Assembly: GCF_030272615.1 (NCBI RefSeq)
Contig: NC_081412.1
Coordinates: 673,271,823-673,335,822 of the forward strand
Source of the DNA: Cryptomeria japonica
Lineage: Eukaryota; Streptophyta; Pinopsida; Cupressales; Cupressaceae
DNA: 64,000 nt
Direction of reading: 5' to 3'
The translations under genes were made by a program, and so were the position numbers. Position 1 is the first letter of the stretch; each line of letters begins with the position of its first letter. A model generated the notes under the pieces. The model did no database searches. It had not been told where the DNA came from and saw only the letters and a list, made by a program, of their open reading frames with translations. Below, in pieces: positions 33,880-45,103 of the stretch.

Positions 33880-35205
33880 TTGCTTGTCCCTTCTTTTGAC
33901 ATTCCAACAGCAGATGTGATGTGCGTTCTTGTTGGTCCTAACTCCTTGTGGTATAATGATGTATATCAATATTTGAAATCCCAAACCTTACCACCTAACC
34001 TTTCCGCTAACCAACGTCGAGCCTTCATCCGACAAATGGCCAAATATGTCATCATTGCTGACACCCTTTACCGCTGTTCCTTTGACCATACCCTCCTCAG
34101 GTGTTTGGATTCTGATGAAGCACAAACGGCTTTACACGAGGTTCACGATGGTATATGTGGGGGCCATTTCAATGGTCTTAGCTTAGCCAAAAAGTTGATT
34201 CGTGCCGGGTATTATTAGCCCACTCTGGAGAAGGATGTTCATGATTTTGTTAAGTGTTACAAGTGCCAGATCCATGGAAATTACATTCATGCACCAGCCC
34301 AAGAGCTTAATTCTGTCATATCTCCATGGCCCTTTTCTCAATGGGGATTGGATCTTATTGGCAAGATTCACCTGACATCTCCAAATGGACACAAGTTCAT
34401 CATTATAGCCACAGAGTATTTTACAAAATGGATCGAGGCTATCCCCATGACCTATATCACTGGTGTGCAAATTTCAAAATTCCTATTGAATTATATCATA
34501 TGTAAATATGGGGTTCCCCTTGCCATAGTCACAGATAATGGTCGACCCTTCAAGAATAAAGATGTCAAGGAACTCTGTGAAAAGTTTCATATCCAACACC
34601 ATTTCTCCAGTCCATACTATCCATAGGGTAATGGTCAAGCCAAAGCATCAAATAAAACCATTATCAAGATCCTAAAAAAGGTTGTCAATGACACTAGCCA
34701 AGATTGGCATGTATAGTTGAATCCAACACTATGGGCCTATCGCACTTCTATTCGCACACCTACTGGTGCAACACCTTATTCCTTGGTGTATGGTGCATAA
34801 GCCATTTTACCCTTGGAAGTGGAGATTCCTTCCTTGCGTGTTTCCTTGCAACATCTAATTGATGATGAGATGCACAGAGTCTCTCGGTTGCATCAGCTTG
34901 AGATGTTAGATGAGAAATGTTAGATAGCCCTGACACATTTGCAAGCATATCAAAACCATCTCCATTGCTCTTATAATAAAAAGGTCAAAGGGTGACACTT
35001 CAAAGTGGGAGATCTGGTTTTAAAGGCAAACCCCAAGAATGCATAGTCTACTGACATCATCAAGGGCAAGTTTGGACCCAATTGGGTTGGGCCTTTCATA
35101 GTGACTGCAGTCTATGGCTCGGGGGCATATCAGCTTGCCACTCCAGAAGGTGAACCTTTGTCTGATCCTATAAATAGCATGCACCTTCGCAAGTACTGGG
35201 CATAA
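33880..35205 (+). pseudogene. int: gypsy-1 integrase, broken; catalytic Glu lost
   Basis: The frame is the same as RT. The zinc domain is H-x-H-like then C-x2-C (GICGGHFNG near 34156, CYKCQIHG near 34257). The core has Asp in QWGLDLIGK (34345) and Asp in VTDNGRPF (34531). The third acid, normally in GNGQAEA, is Lys (AAA, 34642-34644). The C-terminus ends DPINSMHLRKYWA, a normal Tat end without a chromodomain. Stops lie at 34216, 34624, 34714, 34798, 34921 and 35044. Confidence 0.88.
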
Positions 35206-35649
35206 TTTTCTATCAGCATTTCTTCAAGTATGATCCTGAAAAAATACAAAAAAATCAAAAAGGCAAAAAAATACAAAAAAATTGAAAAACAAAGAAAACA
35301 AAAAAAAAGCAAAAAAAGTAAAGAAAAATGATTCGCCCTCTAGTGAAAACTTGGCAAACAGGCGCTTTGGGCAAGTACCATGGTGAAAACCTGGCAATCA
35401 GGCACCATGTGTAACGAGATCATTGCTCCATCATCTGTCATGACCTCTAGCTATGCTTTCTCTCGACCGGTTTATCATGTCTATCTTTGTCTAAACCCAA
35501 TGTTCTGTTCCAGGCCTATGATTGGTCAACATCATTGTCTTGCATACTCCGGTTTCTTGTACATATGTTTCAGTCCCGGTCTATATATATGTCTTTCTGA
35601 TGTGCATTGGGTGTGTTCCCCTTGTCATGATCAATCAATGGAACTTTTA
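35206..35649 (+). other. gypsy-1 downstream of pol
   Basis: There is no recognised gene. An A-rich stretch of 'aaaaaatacaaaaaaat' type (35237-35328) is followed by a near-duplicated phrase, 'gtgaaaacttggcaaacagg' (35343) and 'gtgaaaacctggcaatcagg' (35382). Confidence 0.5.
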
Positions 35650-35960
35650 AATTGAAAAATGTCCTGAAATAATCCAAAAAAAAAAATTGAAAAATGTCTT
35701 GAAATAATCCAAAAAAAAAATTGAAAAATGTCCTGAAATAATCCAAAAAAAAAATTGAAAAATGTCTTGAAATAATCCAAAAAAAAATTGAAAAATGTCC
35801 TGAAATAATCCAAAAAATTAAAAACTATCTTGAAATAATCCAAAAAAATTGAAAAATGTCCTGAAATAATCCAAAAAAAATCAAATAATGTCCTGAAAAA
35901 ATAAAAAAAATCAAAAAATGATCCTGGAAAAATCCCTAAAAAGTCAAATAAAGTCCTGAA
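35650..35960 (+). repeat. 30-34-bp tandem repeat with alternating two-unit pattern
   Basis: There are about ten units of the form TTGAAAAATGTCYTGAAATA followed by ATCC and an A-run. In the first seven units the variable base alternates C, T, C, T, C, T, C (tcctg / tcttg), so the array grew by duplication of a ~66-bp dimer. The last three units are diverged. The minus-strand Phe-rich frame across it is an artefact. Confidence 0.85.
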
Positions 35961-37046
35961 AAAATGAACAAAAACATTATAAAACTCACAAAATAAAAAA
36001 AAAAATATCCCCTTTGTGCATCGACAGATCATTGAGCATCCCTCCAATGACACGCAATCATACACTGCACTTTAATGAAATCATGCATTAACAGATGAAC
36101 TTTTTCCATCAAACCAAACATTCAAACTGATCAACATTGGCTTATCAATCGAACATCAGCATCAACCTTATCTGTCCTTGTCAACACTATCATGAGTCTT
36201 ATACAAGGTGTGGTATACTCGAAACCAAACTGTCCTGTCTTAGATGGGGTACCACATGTCCTGAAACTAGACAGCATGATCATCCTATCAGCACTTTCAA
36301 CTTTTGACAATGAAGATCAAGATGTTTGTTTGACTTGTTGGAATTAGTGAGTCTTATCATTTATTGATCATGTTCCTATGTTGCTTGATGATGTCACTGA
36401 GTGATTTAGAGTGGCTGGGATGGTTCATGGTCCCTTTCTTTTTTGTTGTGATTGTTGTTTATCTATGATGTGTCTGTCTTTTGCAAAAAGGGTTGCATTT
36501 CAACTCTGGCCTTCAATGCCATGATGCTACGCATCCATTTTGCTACATTAAAATAAAGGTTCTCACCTACAAAGTGCATTACTGAAAGCAAGTTTTTCTT
36601 CATCTCTAACTGTCCTCTATCTCATTTCTTCTTACTAACATTTCTTCTGTCAATTCGGATAGTCAGTCTGGTCTAGTGCTCCAATCTCCATACACATATG
36701 CTGCATCCTCAATTCATTGGTTAGTACATTTGCATTATATCAAACATCCCATCAAGCATCATATCAAGCATTTTATCCATTTCATATTATAAATGCATAA
36801 AAAATACATAAAAATATATCCATACATGTTCATAAACAGTGCATAAGTCATCCATACATCAAAAATCACACATACATCATAACACATTGCATCCCATCAT
36901 ATCGATGCATATCATATCACATATCACAATAGTATTAGAGTACAAAATTGGACTATCTGTCCTAAGTATGGCCTGTAGGCTGACTACATAATGTCACACA
37001 ACATAATGTCATCTATCTCTATCCTAAGGAGCACATGCCTTTGTCA
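35961..37046 (+). other. gypsy-1 noncoding region before the antisense gene
   Basis: There is no gene. At 36555-36690 the sequence (ttctcacctacaaagtgcat … cttactaacatttcttctgt) matches the 3' region of gypsy-2 at about 59735-59850. After about 36690 the two elements diverge until about 39450, which bounds the antisense-gene module. The segment 36750-36920 is a low-complexity 'catacatcataa' type. Confidence 0.6.
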
Positions 37047-38816
37047 CTAGGTGCTCCCTTTGTCCTCCTCATCCTTGCCATGTCTCATAGATGATGTTCC
37101 TCCTGGTCCTGGCTGTGGTGGTCTCATAGGTCCACTCACCCCCATGTTGCTCAATGACCTCCGAGAGCATGCCCTACTCTCTATCCTTGATCGTGCCCGA
37201 TATGTTGCTACTCTCTACTCTAGTGGAACTACACTCTCATATAGTGTCCTCCAATGGCGTATCTCCTCTCTAGTCTCTACCAGCATCTGTGCCATCTCCC
37301 GTGCACTAGCATCCCTAATCAACCCAATATACTCAGTGACTCTCTATTCTTCTCGCTGTGCCTGCGCTATTGTTGTATCTCGAGTGACTATAAGTCTGGC
37401 TATCTCTGCTCTGCACTGATCTTTCTCTATCCTCAAGATGGCATTTTGTCTCTCTAATGTCACAATGTGATCCTGCTGACTCGCTATGGTAGCCCTACAC
37501 ATCTCCATCTCCTCTATGCTACCTGTCTCCGGCTCTATGGGTATATCCTACAATGACTCCTGATCGCCTGCATCTAGCTCATAATCATCATCCCTCTCCT
37601 CATCTCCATCCTCATCATCTCCCTCCTCGTCTCCTGTGAGTGGGAAGTCCTCTTGTCGCCTAGGTACCGAAATATCAAGATCTATCAATGGCACTAGCTA
37701 TCGTCGTACAAACCATCGCTCATACTCCTCTATCATCCTAGTGTCTACCACATCTGACCTCCAATCCCACTATCTCCACTATAGCTGTGTGAAGTTACTA
37801 TATGCTATGTGTGGCTGAATCATCCTCCCCCACTGACTTGTCTCTTTGTGAGATCGGGCAAAGTGTGCAGTCCTTCTAGGTACATCCTATCTCTCTCCAA
37901 ACTATCGTCTGACTCTCTTTGGCAGGTACATCTCAATCACTCACTAGTGATTCACTAGTCGCCCAATCAGGTACCTCTCCTATCTACAATACGATAGGTC
38001 ATCACTATCATCTGACCATCGAGGGCAATCAAGATATGGCCTCCATGTGAACTCTCTCAATCTGTCTAGCTCGTGTTCCCAATACAATATGTATCCAAAT
38101 GGACCCTGTCTCAGTGCTCCCCCATAGTGATACACATATGGTTGGTGTGGTACTACCTATCTCTCTATAATCGGTCGACATATGGCTATGTGCTCAAATG
38201 CCCATACCTGTAACAGTGTGACTCCACAACTCAAAGTCTGAACTCCCTAATATGCTATCTGATGTAGCTGAACATACAACATAGCCAGTACACATGGTCC
38301 CCATGCATACATAGTCCCCTCTATCACCATCCACTCTAGCACTCTTTCCCATCCAATAGGGAATCCATGTCCTTGTCTGTCCCTTGCTAGTAGGCATGCT
38401 ATCACCACATATCGTCGATCATACTCTGATGCCATGGTCTCCCAACTGATCTCCCTCTCTACGATATCTAGATCATCTATGCCGCACTCAAATAATCTGT
38501 ACAACGCGTCTCTCCCTATCACTAGGTCATACTCTATCATCTCCCCATGAATCAAAATGCGAAGGATACTCCATACATCCTCTAGTGTCACAGTCACCTC
38601 TCCAGTCGCCAGATGGAATGAGGAGGTCTCCGAGTGCCATCGCTTTGCCAATGCAGTAAGCAGTCCTATGTTTGCCCTAATCTTGGGCATGAATGTGATA
38701 TAGTATATCCCCAGTCTTGCTAATTTATCTCTGTCTGTGCTCCTGAGTCTATGTCGTAACATGAAGCAGTCCAGTCGGTTCTCCCGCATGATCAATGGAT
38801 ACTGTCGACTCTGCAT
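37047..38816 (-). pseudogene. Antisense plant mobile domain (PMD) gene in gypsy-1, broken by stops
   Basis: On the minus strand one frame runs from ATG 38816 (the frame opens at 38840) to 37047, ~590 codons, interrupted only by stops. The N-terminal ~230 codons fit the plant mobile domain of MAIN/MAIL-type proteins and their transposon relatives: LARLGIYYITFMPK, LTALAKRWHSETSSFHLATG, EVTVTLEDVWSILRIL, ERYLIGRL and LLQVWAFEHIAICRP. Next comes VIEMYLPKRVRR-stop-FGER-stop-DVP, where relatives have R-Q-F-G-x-x-Q-x-I/V-P, so both stops (TAG) replace Gln. An acidic run (DEEGDDEDGDEERDDD), a coiled coil (IVTLERQNAILRIEKDQ) and a Gly/Pro tail follow. PMD proteins act in nuclear silencing and gene expression; the role of element-borne copies is unclear. 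Confidence 0.85.
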
Positions 38817-38994
38817 CACAATTGGGGCACATTTTGTCAATGTTAGGGTTTTCTCCTATAGGCTGCATTTCCTTGTTTCATGGCCAAATTAGGGTGTTCT
38901 TTATCTATTTTGACCTATCCTACCCTTATCCCCCCTTTTCGGATCATTCACATGCCATTTTTGACCAAATTAGGGTTGCCAATGCACAACTACA

Positions 38995-39105
38995 CCTGTG
39001 TCAAGCATCCTATGCCTGTGTAACACAACCTATGCCTGTGTACCCTACACAAGTGTAGAAGACCCTACACAAGCACATAATTCACCCTACACAAGTGCAG
39101 AAGTC
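38995..39105 (+). repeat. Short repeats upstream of the antisense gene
   Basis: CACCTGTGTCAAGCATCCTA and two 'atgcctgtgt' units are followed by three inverse-looking units of 'ccctacacaagtgcagaag'. The first set copies the wording of the gypsy-1 leader repeat (25047-25155). This lies in the putative promoter region of the minus-strand PMD gene. Confidence 0.6.
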
Positions 39106-39586
39106 AGTTTCTGCATTCCTTGTGGGCCCCGCAATGTCCCGCAAGTGATCAAAATTCATCAAATTGAAATATGGGTTTTTGAGATACATACCGTTGCTCC
39201 CACATCATCCGATTGTCTGTAGGTGAATACACGTTCTTCGAGGTGATCCACCATTGGAATGTTCACCATCTCTCTGCAAGGGTCCTTTTCCAGAGCAACA
39301 AATTCTCCTCTTTGGCTAGTGCAAATGAGCCCTTTTCACTCTCTTTGTCTCATTTATAGATCTTTCTTAGTGCATAGATGGATGTGCACCCTCTCCATCT
39401 TATGCTGGTTGCAGTCTTTTGCACCATCATTTTCTCATCCTTCATGCATCTGATCTCCAATTGTCAGTCCATTCGATTCTATCATTCTTATCGATCAATT
39501 GGCCTCTTTTTTGGATGTTTCCAGCCAATTCCTTGAGGAGGCATGCATGTGTCATTGTCAGTGTCTAGGGCATTTTTGTTATTGTT

Positions 39587-39632
39587 CTTTGAAACAATGC
39601 TTGAAATCACATTGTCTCAAAGAGGGGCAAAA
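39587..39632 (+). promoter_or_regulatory. Hairpin and polypurine tract before gypsy-1 3' LTR
   Basis: CTTTGAAACAATG (39587-39599) can pair with CATTGTCTCAAAG (39610-39622), 12 of 13 positions, with a 10-base loop. The tract AGAGGGGCAAAA runs to 39632 and primes the plus strand just before the LTR. gypsy-2 has the same arrangement before 60021. Confidence 0.7.
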
Positions 39633-41115
39633 TGTAGACATCTAAAAATGGTTAATGCTTGCAGAGTCATACTTTAACATTGACGCATTGCCTTATTTTA
39701 AGGTTTTTGCATCGCATTAACATTTCTCCTATGTTGTGTACTTGGTCTTTATCATTTGCAAGCATCGAATCATTCTTCTGCATTCTTCATTTTTCTCACT
39801 TTCAAATTTGGTCATGTCGACAACAATCTTCAGTCATGATTTTGATCAATCTTATTCTGTCGCATTAATGTGCATGCTCATTTGTCATCATTTTGGATAT
39901 CGTCAATCCTAATTAGGGTTTTGTCCTCTTATCAATCTTGTCATTTTGCGATCGATTTGTCATCAATTGTTGTCCTCTTTTCAATCTTGTCATCTTGCGA
40001 TTGATTTGTCATCGATCGTGGTCATTTTCAATCTTGTCATTTTTCAATCTATTTTGTCATCGATCCTTGTCCTCTTGTCAAATTTTGTCATTTTGCGATT
40101 GATTTGTCATTGATCATCGTCTTTCTCAAATCATGTCAATTTGAATCAATTAGTCATTGTTCCTCGTCAATTGGCACCTATCAATTTTGTCTCTTTATCA
40201 ATCTTGGTTAGTTTGTCAACCAATCTCAATCATTTGTTAGCATTGGTCTTTTATCAAGTCAGAATCATGATCAAATCAATTATCTTTCATCATGACCTAA
40301 TTGTCATCCTCGCATTGCTAATTCATCTTATAAGGTTTCATGATTTAATCATTTAACCTTGTTTGTCATTTCTTCCTCTAGGATTAATAAATTATTTATT
40401 TATCCTAAGTCTTCATGTCACAATTAAATGTTTATTTAATTGGCTAACTAATCATTCTTCTTTTTGTGAATTAATTAATAAATGACAAATTATTAATTAA
40501 TTTACCTAATTTCCTAATTTTCATCAATTTCTAATTCCTAATTTCTAATTCCTAATTTCCTAATTTCTAATTCATCTATTTTTCAATTCTCTCCTATTTT
40601 CATGGGAATGACATTTCAATTTGTCATAATTTGTCATAATTGACAATCAATCAATTTTGCATAGAAAGTTTCAATTTGTCATAATTTGTCATATTTGACA
40701 TTCTTGATTTGCAATTTCCATTCGAATCTCTTCATGCTAATTTGATCTTTTCTCCAATTTGTCTATAAATTGGATGAATTTCTTCAATCAAGGTCCCTAA
40801 CCCCCCTACTACCTAGTCAAATCAATCATGCTTTGAGTATTCTTGCACTACTTGTCAATCTTACTTTCACGTTAGGTTTATGCACTTGAAGGTGAGATCC
40901 ACAAACAAAGGCTATTTGAAGAAGAAAGAAGGACAATGGAGCCGCATGAAGGAGACATTCAGATCTGCATTTGGTTTTCTTAGTTTTCAATCTTGAATGT
41001 TTTGCTTTCATGTCTTTATTGAGTGTTTTTAGGATTGATCATTGCATTTGAGCTTTCATGATTGAGCTAGATTAGTATTGATTTGCTTGTGATGATTTCT
41101 GATTTCCTAGCTACA
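39633..41115 (+). repeat. 3' LTR of gypsy-1
   Basis: It runs from TGTAGACATCTAA to CTAGCTACA, 1,483 bp, with 5-base inverted ends TGTAG/CTACA. It aligns with the 3' LTR of gypsy-2 (60021-61388) at start and end. Inside, 39925-40190 holds about four degenerate units of ~60 bases with 'caatcttgtcattttgcgat'. The stretch 40610-40705 has a local duplication around 'caatttgtcataatttgtca'. Near the end, 'gaagaaagaaggacaatgga' is shared with gypsy-2 and gypsy-3 LTRs. Confidence 0.88.
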
Positions 41116-41422
41116 CTAGGCACTTGGCCTTCCTGCATGTGCAGGCCCCTATTGTAAGAGTAATATTCCCTTATTGGCCAGTAAGCAAATATTGTGGGTC
41201 ACAAATCCCACCGAGGTTTTTCCCACACCGGGTTTCCTCATTAAAATACTATGATATGGTGTGCTTCTCATGTGGTTGTTGTTATTCTTGTTTACTACAT
41301 TATTTCTGGTTTACCAATACACAATTTTGATATGTTTTTCATGTTTTAAGTTAAGTAAATTTATGAACCAGTCAAAAATTGATTCACCCCCCCCCCTCTT
41401 AGTATCTTTGGGAATCCTAACA
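41116..41422 (+). repeat. 3' LTR of element C, second part
   Basis: The CTAGG duplicate is followed by CACTTGGCCTTCCTGCATGT, continuing the LTR broken at 24952, and ends GGGAATCCTAACA. GGAGT (41423-41427) completes the target duplication of C, after which B ORF2 resumes. Confidence 0.92.
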
Positions 41423-41427
41423 GGAGT

Positions 41428-44309
41428 CATTATAAAAGGTTATTTGTCTAGCAACATTGAGTGTAAATTTGAAGATTTAGGATCGTTGTCAATATATTCT
41501 TAGTTGAAAAATATTTGCGATAAGGATGGAAAGATTCAACCAGAGTATATTAGGGTTTGTGAGAAAGGTTTTCATAATGCAGCTTATTTTCTCAAGGATT
41601 TTGAAGAAGAATATATCCAAATTATTTTGAGTCATGTTCATGGGGAAAATATGTATTTGGAAAGAACACACACTATAACCAAGGAGGCTATTCAAGCTGT
41701 GACTAGTTTTTGGTCAACCAGTAAAGTCCCTAAGCTGAGGTAAATTTCAAAAGAGATAGTAAACACCTTAACCTTGTCAACCTCTGATGGGCATGCTTTT
41801 TTTCTCAATAACATAAGGGACCCAATGGTTAAACTAGCTACAATGGTTATAGGCTACTAGATATTCTATTCCAGTAGAATGAATAGTGTGCCATCTACAA
41901 CAGTGCATACAGCCTATAGAATGATTGCTGAAAATACAAACTATGACCTATGTGAGGCCATAAGGAGCCAACTAATGTTAAATCTTCAGTCTATCAAGAA
42001 AGACAATAGTCAAAAGTTTAAATTTGGTCATTTATTGATTGGTTTATTCTTTTATTTTTAAAATTTCCTACTGGGAATTGGTGATCTTGAATGGTCTAAT
42101 GATCTACCGGTAATCGCCTAGATAAAGAACAATATTAAGGCTGTGAAGAATACCTTCTCTCTTGCAATGAATAAATATTTCAATGAATTCTAGAAGAAAA
42201 TGAGTAAGAGGGTTCCTGAGGATGTGGTGAAACACTTTGCTAAGGACATCATTTTCATAGTCACCACTGATTTTTGTCTAATGGAATCTATTGAGCCGAG
42301 AGAAGAAGAAATGGAAGACATGAGCTATGAAGTCAATTATGACTTATTGATTGGTTATCCCAATAACCTATTGGCATCTCCAGTGGACAAAAAGAAGATA
42401 AGATCTGATACTGTTGAAGAGAAAAATGCAAAAGATGAATCCAATAGTAGTCCAACAAGTAGTGGTAAAGGTAAGAGGAAGAAGGCTGAGCAAGGACCTC
42501 TAGTATTGAAAAGTACAAGAGTGACACATAGTGTCCAAATAAAAAAGGAATAGGTACCCAAATTTACTGCTCTAAAGCAGACCGTATCAAAGAAAAAAGG
42601 TCGTAAACTGATTCTCCAAGTAGAATATGAAGATACAAATACTGAGGAGGAACCCGAGAAATTAAAAGCAACTTGTAAAACAACCAAACCAGTCAAGGGA
42701 ATGCCAAAGGAAACTGTGCCTATCAATATATTATCTTACAAACCTATGACTGATTTTGAGAAGATAGTCAAATCATTGGGAAGGAATATATTTGATAATG
42801 TCAAGAAATGTTTCTATTCATTTGATAAAGATCAGAAGGAAAAATTTGTTCAATAGGTAATCAATTATTTATGTCAATACAACAGATTACCTCAAGATCT
42901 TAAGGATGATATTTATTATTCTTTGTACTCTATTCTTTCAAATAAGTGGCAAATTGTTGTTGCCAAAGACCAAGAAATTATTGATAATGTGTTTATTCAA
43001 TATTTTCTTGAATAAGAAAAGAATGAATTAATTGTTTTACTTGACAATTACAAAGGTCGGTTTATGTCTAAGGCAAGAAGATTAAAGCTAATGAATGAGA
43101 AGGGATAATCTATTGAAGTTGAAACTCATTAGATAGCTCATAATATTCATTGAATGTAAGAGCATTTAAAATATTCTAAAGATGAGAAAGCTAAACCTAA
43201 GGTAGGACTGGAAATGGATGAGGAGGAAATTGTGCAAGCTGATGTTGTCTATCCTATCTAGACATAGGATGACACCACTTTTCAAAAGTTTATTCTTGTT
43301 GATGATATTCAGGATACAATAGATCTATCAGGAAACATTATTGCACCAGATATATAGCCATCGACAATTACAGATTCATAGGTTAATGCAATTGAGATAT
43401 CGACAACTCAACCAAGAGTGGATATTCCACCATCAAAAGAAAAACTAGTAAAATCCCAATCGGTTTTACAGGCAACCCAAGAAAAAATTGATGTACAAGT
43501 TGCTGCATAGATATCTGAACCAACAAAGTTGAAGGAACAAAAGGAGGAGACAATAAAGATAGAGAAATCTATTCAACCGGTAAAAACATTAGTCATACAA
43601 CAAACTGATGATGATGATGACTCACTAGGAATCAGGGTCTATAGATGTTGATAACATGAGTGCATTAGAAATGATGAAGATTGTAACTATCATGCAGTCC
43701 AGTGCATAGAAGAAAAGATTTAAAAAACAGAGAATGGAAGTTGAAACCATTCAACATTTTGTCGATATCCTGTAAAGTCTACAACCAAAAAATGCTACAA
43801 GGCACTTGTCAACTACCATTGGCAAGCTTGGCTAGTTAGTTGCTAATGCATCTGACCAACTTAAGTCCCTAGAAGAAACAACATAGATCTATGCTAAGAA
43901 AAGTTACACGAAAAGCGTGGAGAACAACTTATGAACTCTATTGAAATAGGAAGAATTTCTCTATCTCTTAATAAACATTTGATAAGAAAAGCTATTGAAA
44001 GAGGAGGAAGAATTCTTACATATACATCTAATGTTTCATTCTTCCATTTTGATATCAATCAAAGGTGAACTGAAACTGAGCAAGAAATTGCAAAGATATA
44101 TAATACCTATGCACTGTTACAAGATTCAATTTTTGCCTTTAGCAAATCTATGGATGATTTGGAAAATTGGTTAAACGCCTATGATCAAGAACAAGCAAAA
44201 AGACTATGATCCCTGAAGGAGTTGAAGAATCTACTCAAACCCCAAGTAGACATGTTACAAAGAGCCTACAAGAATTCAGAAGAAATTTTGGCTACTCTTG
44301 AGACGTGTA
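41428..44309 (+). pseudogene. Element B ORF2, main part, broken
   Basis: This continues the frame started at 10759. It aligns with D ORF2 throughout: KFEDLGSLSIYS, IQIILSHVHGENMYLERTHT, ITKEAIQAVTSFW, LATMVIGY, FKFGHLLIGLFFYF, LLGIGDLEWSNDLPV and SYEVNYDLLIGYPNNLLASP. A basic low-complexity stretch follows (SSGKGKRKKAEQGP), then the second block (NILSYKPMTDFEKIV, FIQYFLE). Stops are more frequent than in C or D (for example 41501, 41741, 41858, 42059, 42551, 42855), and small frameshifts are likely after 43600. A solo LTR at 44310 cuts the C-terminus. No known domain is recognised. Confidence 0.7.
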
Positions 44310-45103
44310 TGTTAGGATTCCCAAAGATGCTGAGAGGGGGGGGGGGGGGGGGTTAATTAGTATCTAACCAGTTGATGAATTTTCTGAACTTATTATATAA
44401 AAATCATTCCAAAATTGTGTACCGATAAACCAAAATTAATGCAGCAAATAAGAACAGTAAGCACAACATGAAAGACACACCATAACACAATATTTTAATG
44501 AGGAAACCCGGTGTAGGAAAAACCTCAATGGGATTTGTGACCCACAATATTCGCGTACTAGCCAATAAGAGAATATTACTATTACAATAGGGGCCTGCAC
44601 ATGTAGAAAGGCCAAGTGCTTAGAGCTCACTGCTTAGTTATAAAAGAAGTCTCACTAACTTACAAAAATGGATTATACAAATCCAATGTCATGTACTACT
44701 TCAGATCAGCATCCACAATGCTAGGTTCAATATTGGTTTAAGCTCTGCAATAATCATAAACCCTTATCCAAAATCTTCCTTACAATTCACACATTAGGTC
44801 TGCAATAATCTAACCATATCCACACCCTAAATGATCTACAAGATCTCATACTTATATGAGTCTTATTAAAATATACCATGTCAGCTTACAAAAAGATTTT
44901 ACAATTAAATACAAAATATAATTAAACAAAATTCATGTTGGCCAAGGTGCCGGTAATCAATCTTTTCGGTGCCGGCGAACTGTATTCCAGTGTAGAGTTT
45001 GCCGGTGCTGGTGCCTGCCAATATCATATAATTGTAAGGTTGCCATCAATGACAATACCTTCAATCACCTACAATTTCTCATTGGAGTGTGCATTTGCCA
45101 CCA
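44310..45103 (-). repeat. Solo LTR of the element C family, inverted, inside B ORF2
   Basis: Read on the minus strand it begins TGGTGGCAAATGCACACTCC at 45103 and ends GGGAATCCTAACA at 44310, the two ends of the C LTR, with about the same length (794 against 785 bp). The C-tract of the LTR appears as a long G-run at about 44336-44353. No internal element sequence adjoins, so recombination between LTRs probably removed it. A target duplication is uncertain (ACGTG near 44303 and ATGTG at 45104, offset by two bases). Confidence 0.85.

Larger units (their letters stand above)
24953..41115 (+). mobile_element. gypsy-1: Tat/Ogre-type Ty3/gypsy element with antisense gene
   Basis: A perfect target duplication CTAGG flanks this 16.2-kb insertion in the 3' LTR of element C. 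It starts TGTAGATGTCTAA; its 3' LTR (39633-41115) starts TGTAGACATCTAA and ends CTAGCTACA. The domain order gag, protease, RT, RNase H, second RNase H, integrase, and the RT wording DFRDLNKACPKDDFPLPNID, place it in the Tat lineage. The 5' LTR is almost entirely missing. An antisense plant mobile domain gene lies between pol and the 3' LTR. Confidence 0.92.
10875..41422 (+). mobile_element. Element C: non-autonomous two-ORF retrotransposon inside B
   Basis: A perfect 5-bp target duplication GGAGT (10870-10874 and 41423-41427) flanks the element. The 5' LTR is 10875-11659 (785 bp). The 3' LTR is split by gypsy-1 into 24470-24952 and 41121-41422, also 785 bp without the duplicated CTAGG. Excluding D and gypsy-1 it is about 6.7 kb and encodes a Gag and ORF2 only. 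I counted about 38 differences between the LTRs in the first 483 bp, near 8%. Confidence 0.9.

Noticed and set aside
35650-35960. Possible CRISPR array (regular repeats of ~30 bases)
   Set aside because: Units are directly adjacent with no unique spacers, and the setting is a plant retrotransposon.
35631-36065. Minus-strand 144-codon frame with repeated Phe-rich units
   Set aside because: It lies on the 30-34-bp tandem array and reflects the repeat, with no conserved domain or start context.
37051-37457. Plus-strand frames of 67 and 122 codons
   Set aside because: They are shadows of the antisense PMD gene, whose C-terminal coiled coil explains the open reading.
38995-39105. Start of a gypsy-1 LTR, because the repeat words match the 5' leader
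   Set aside because: The polypurine tract and the TGTAG end place the LTR start at 39633; the shared words are leader-type repeats elsewhere in the element.
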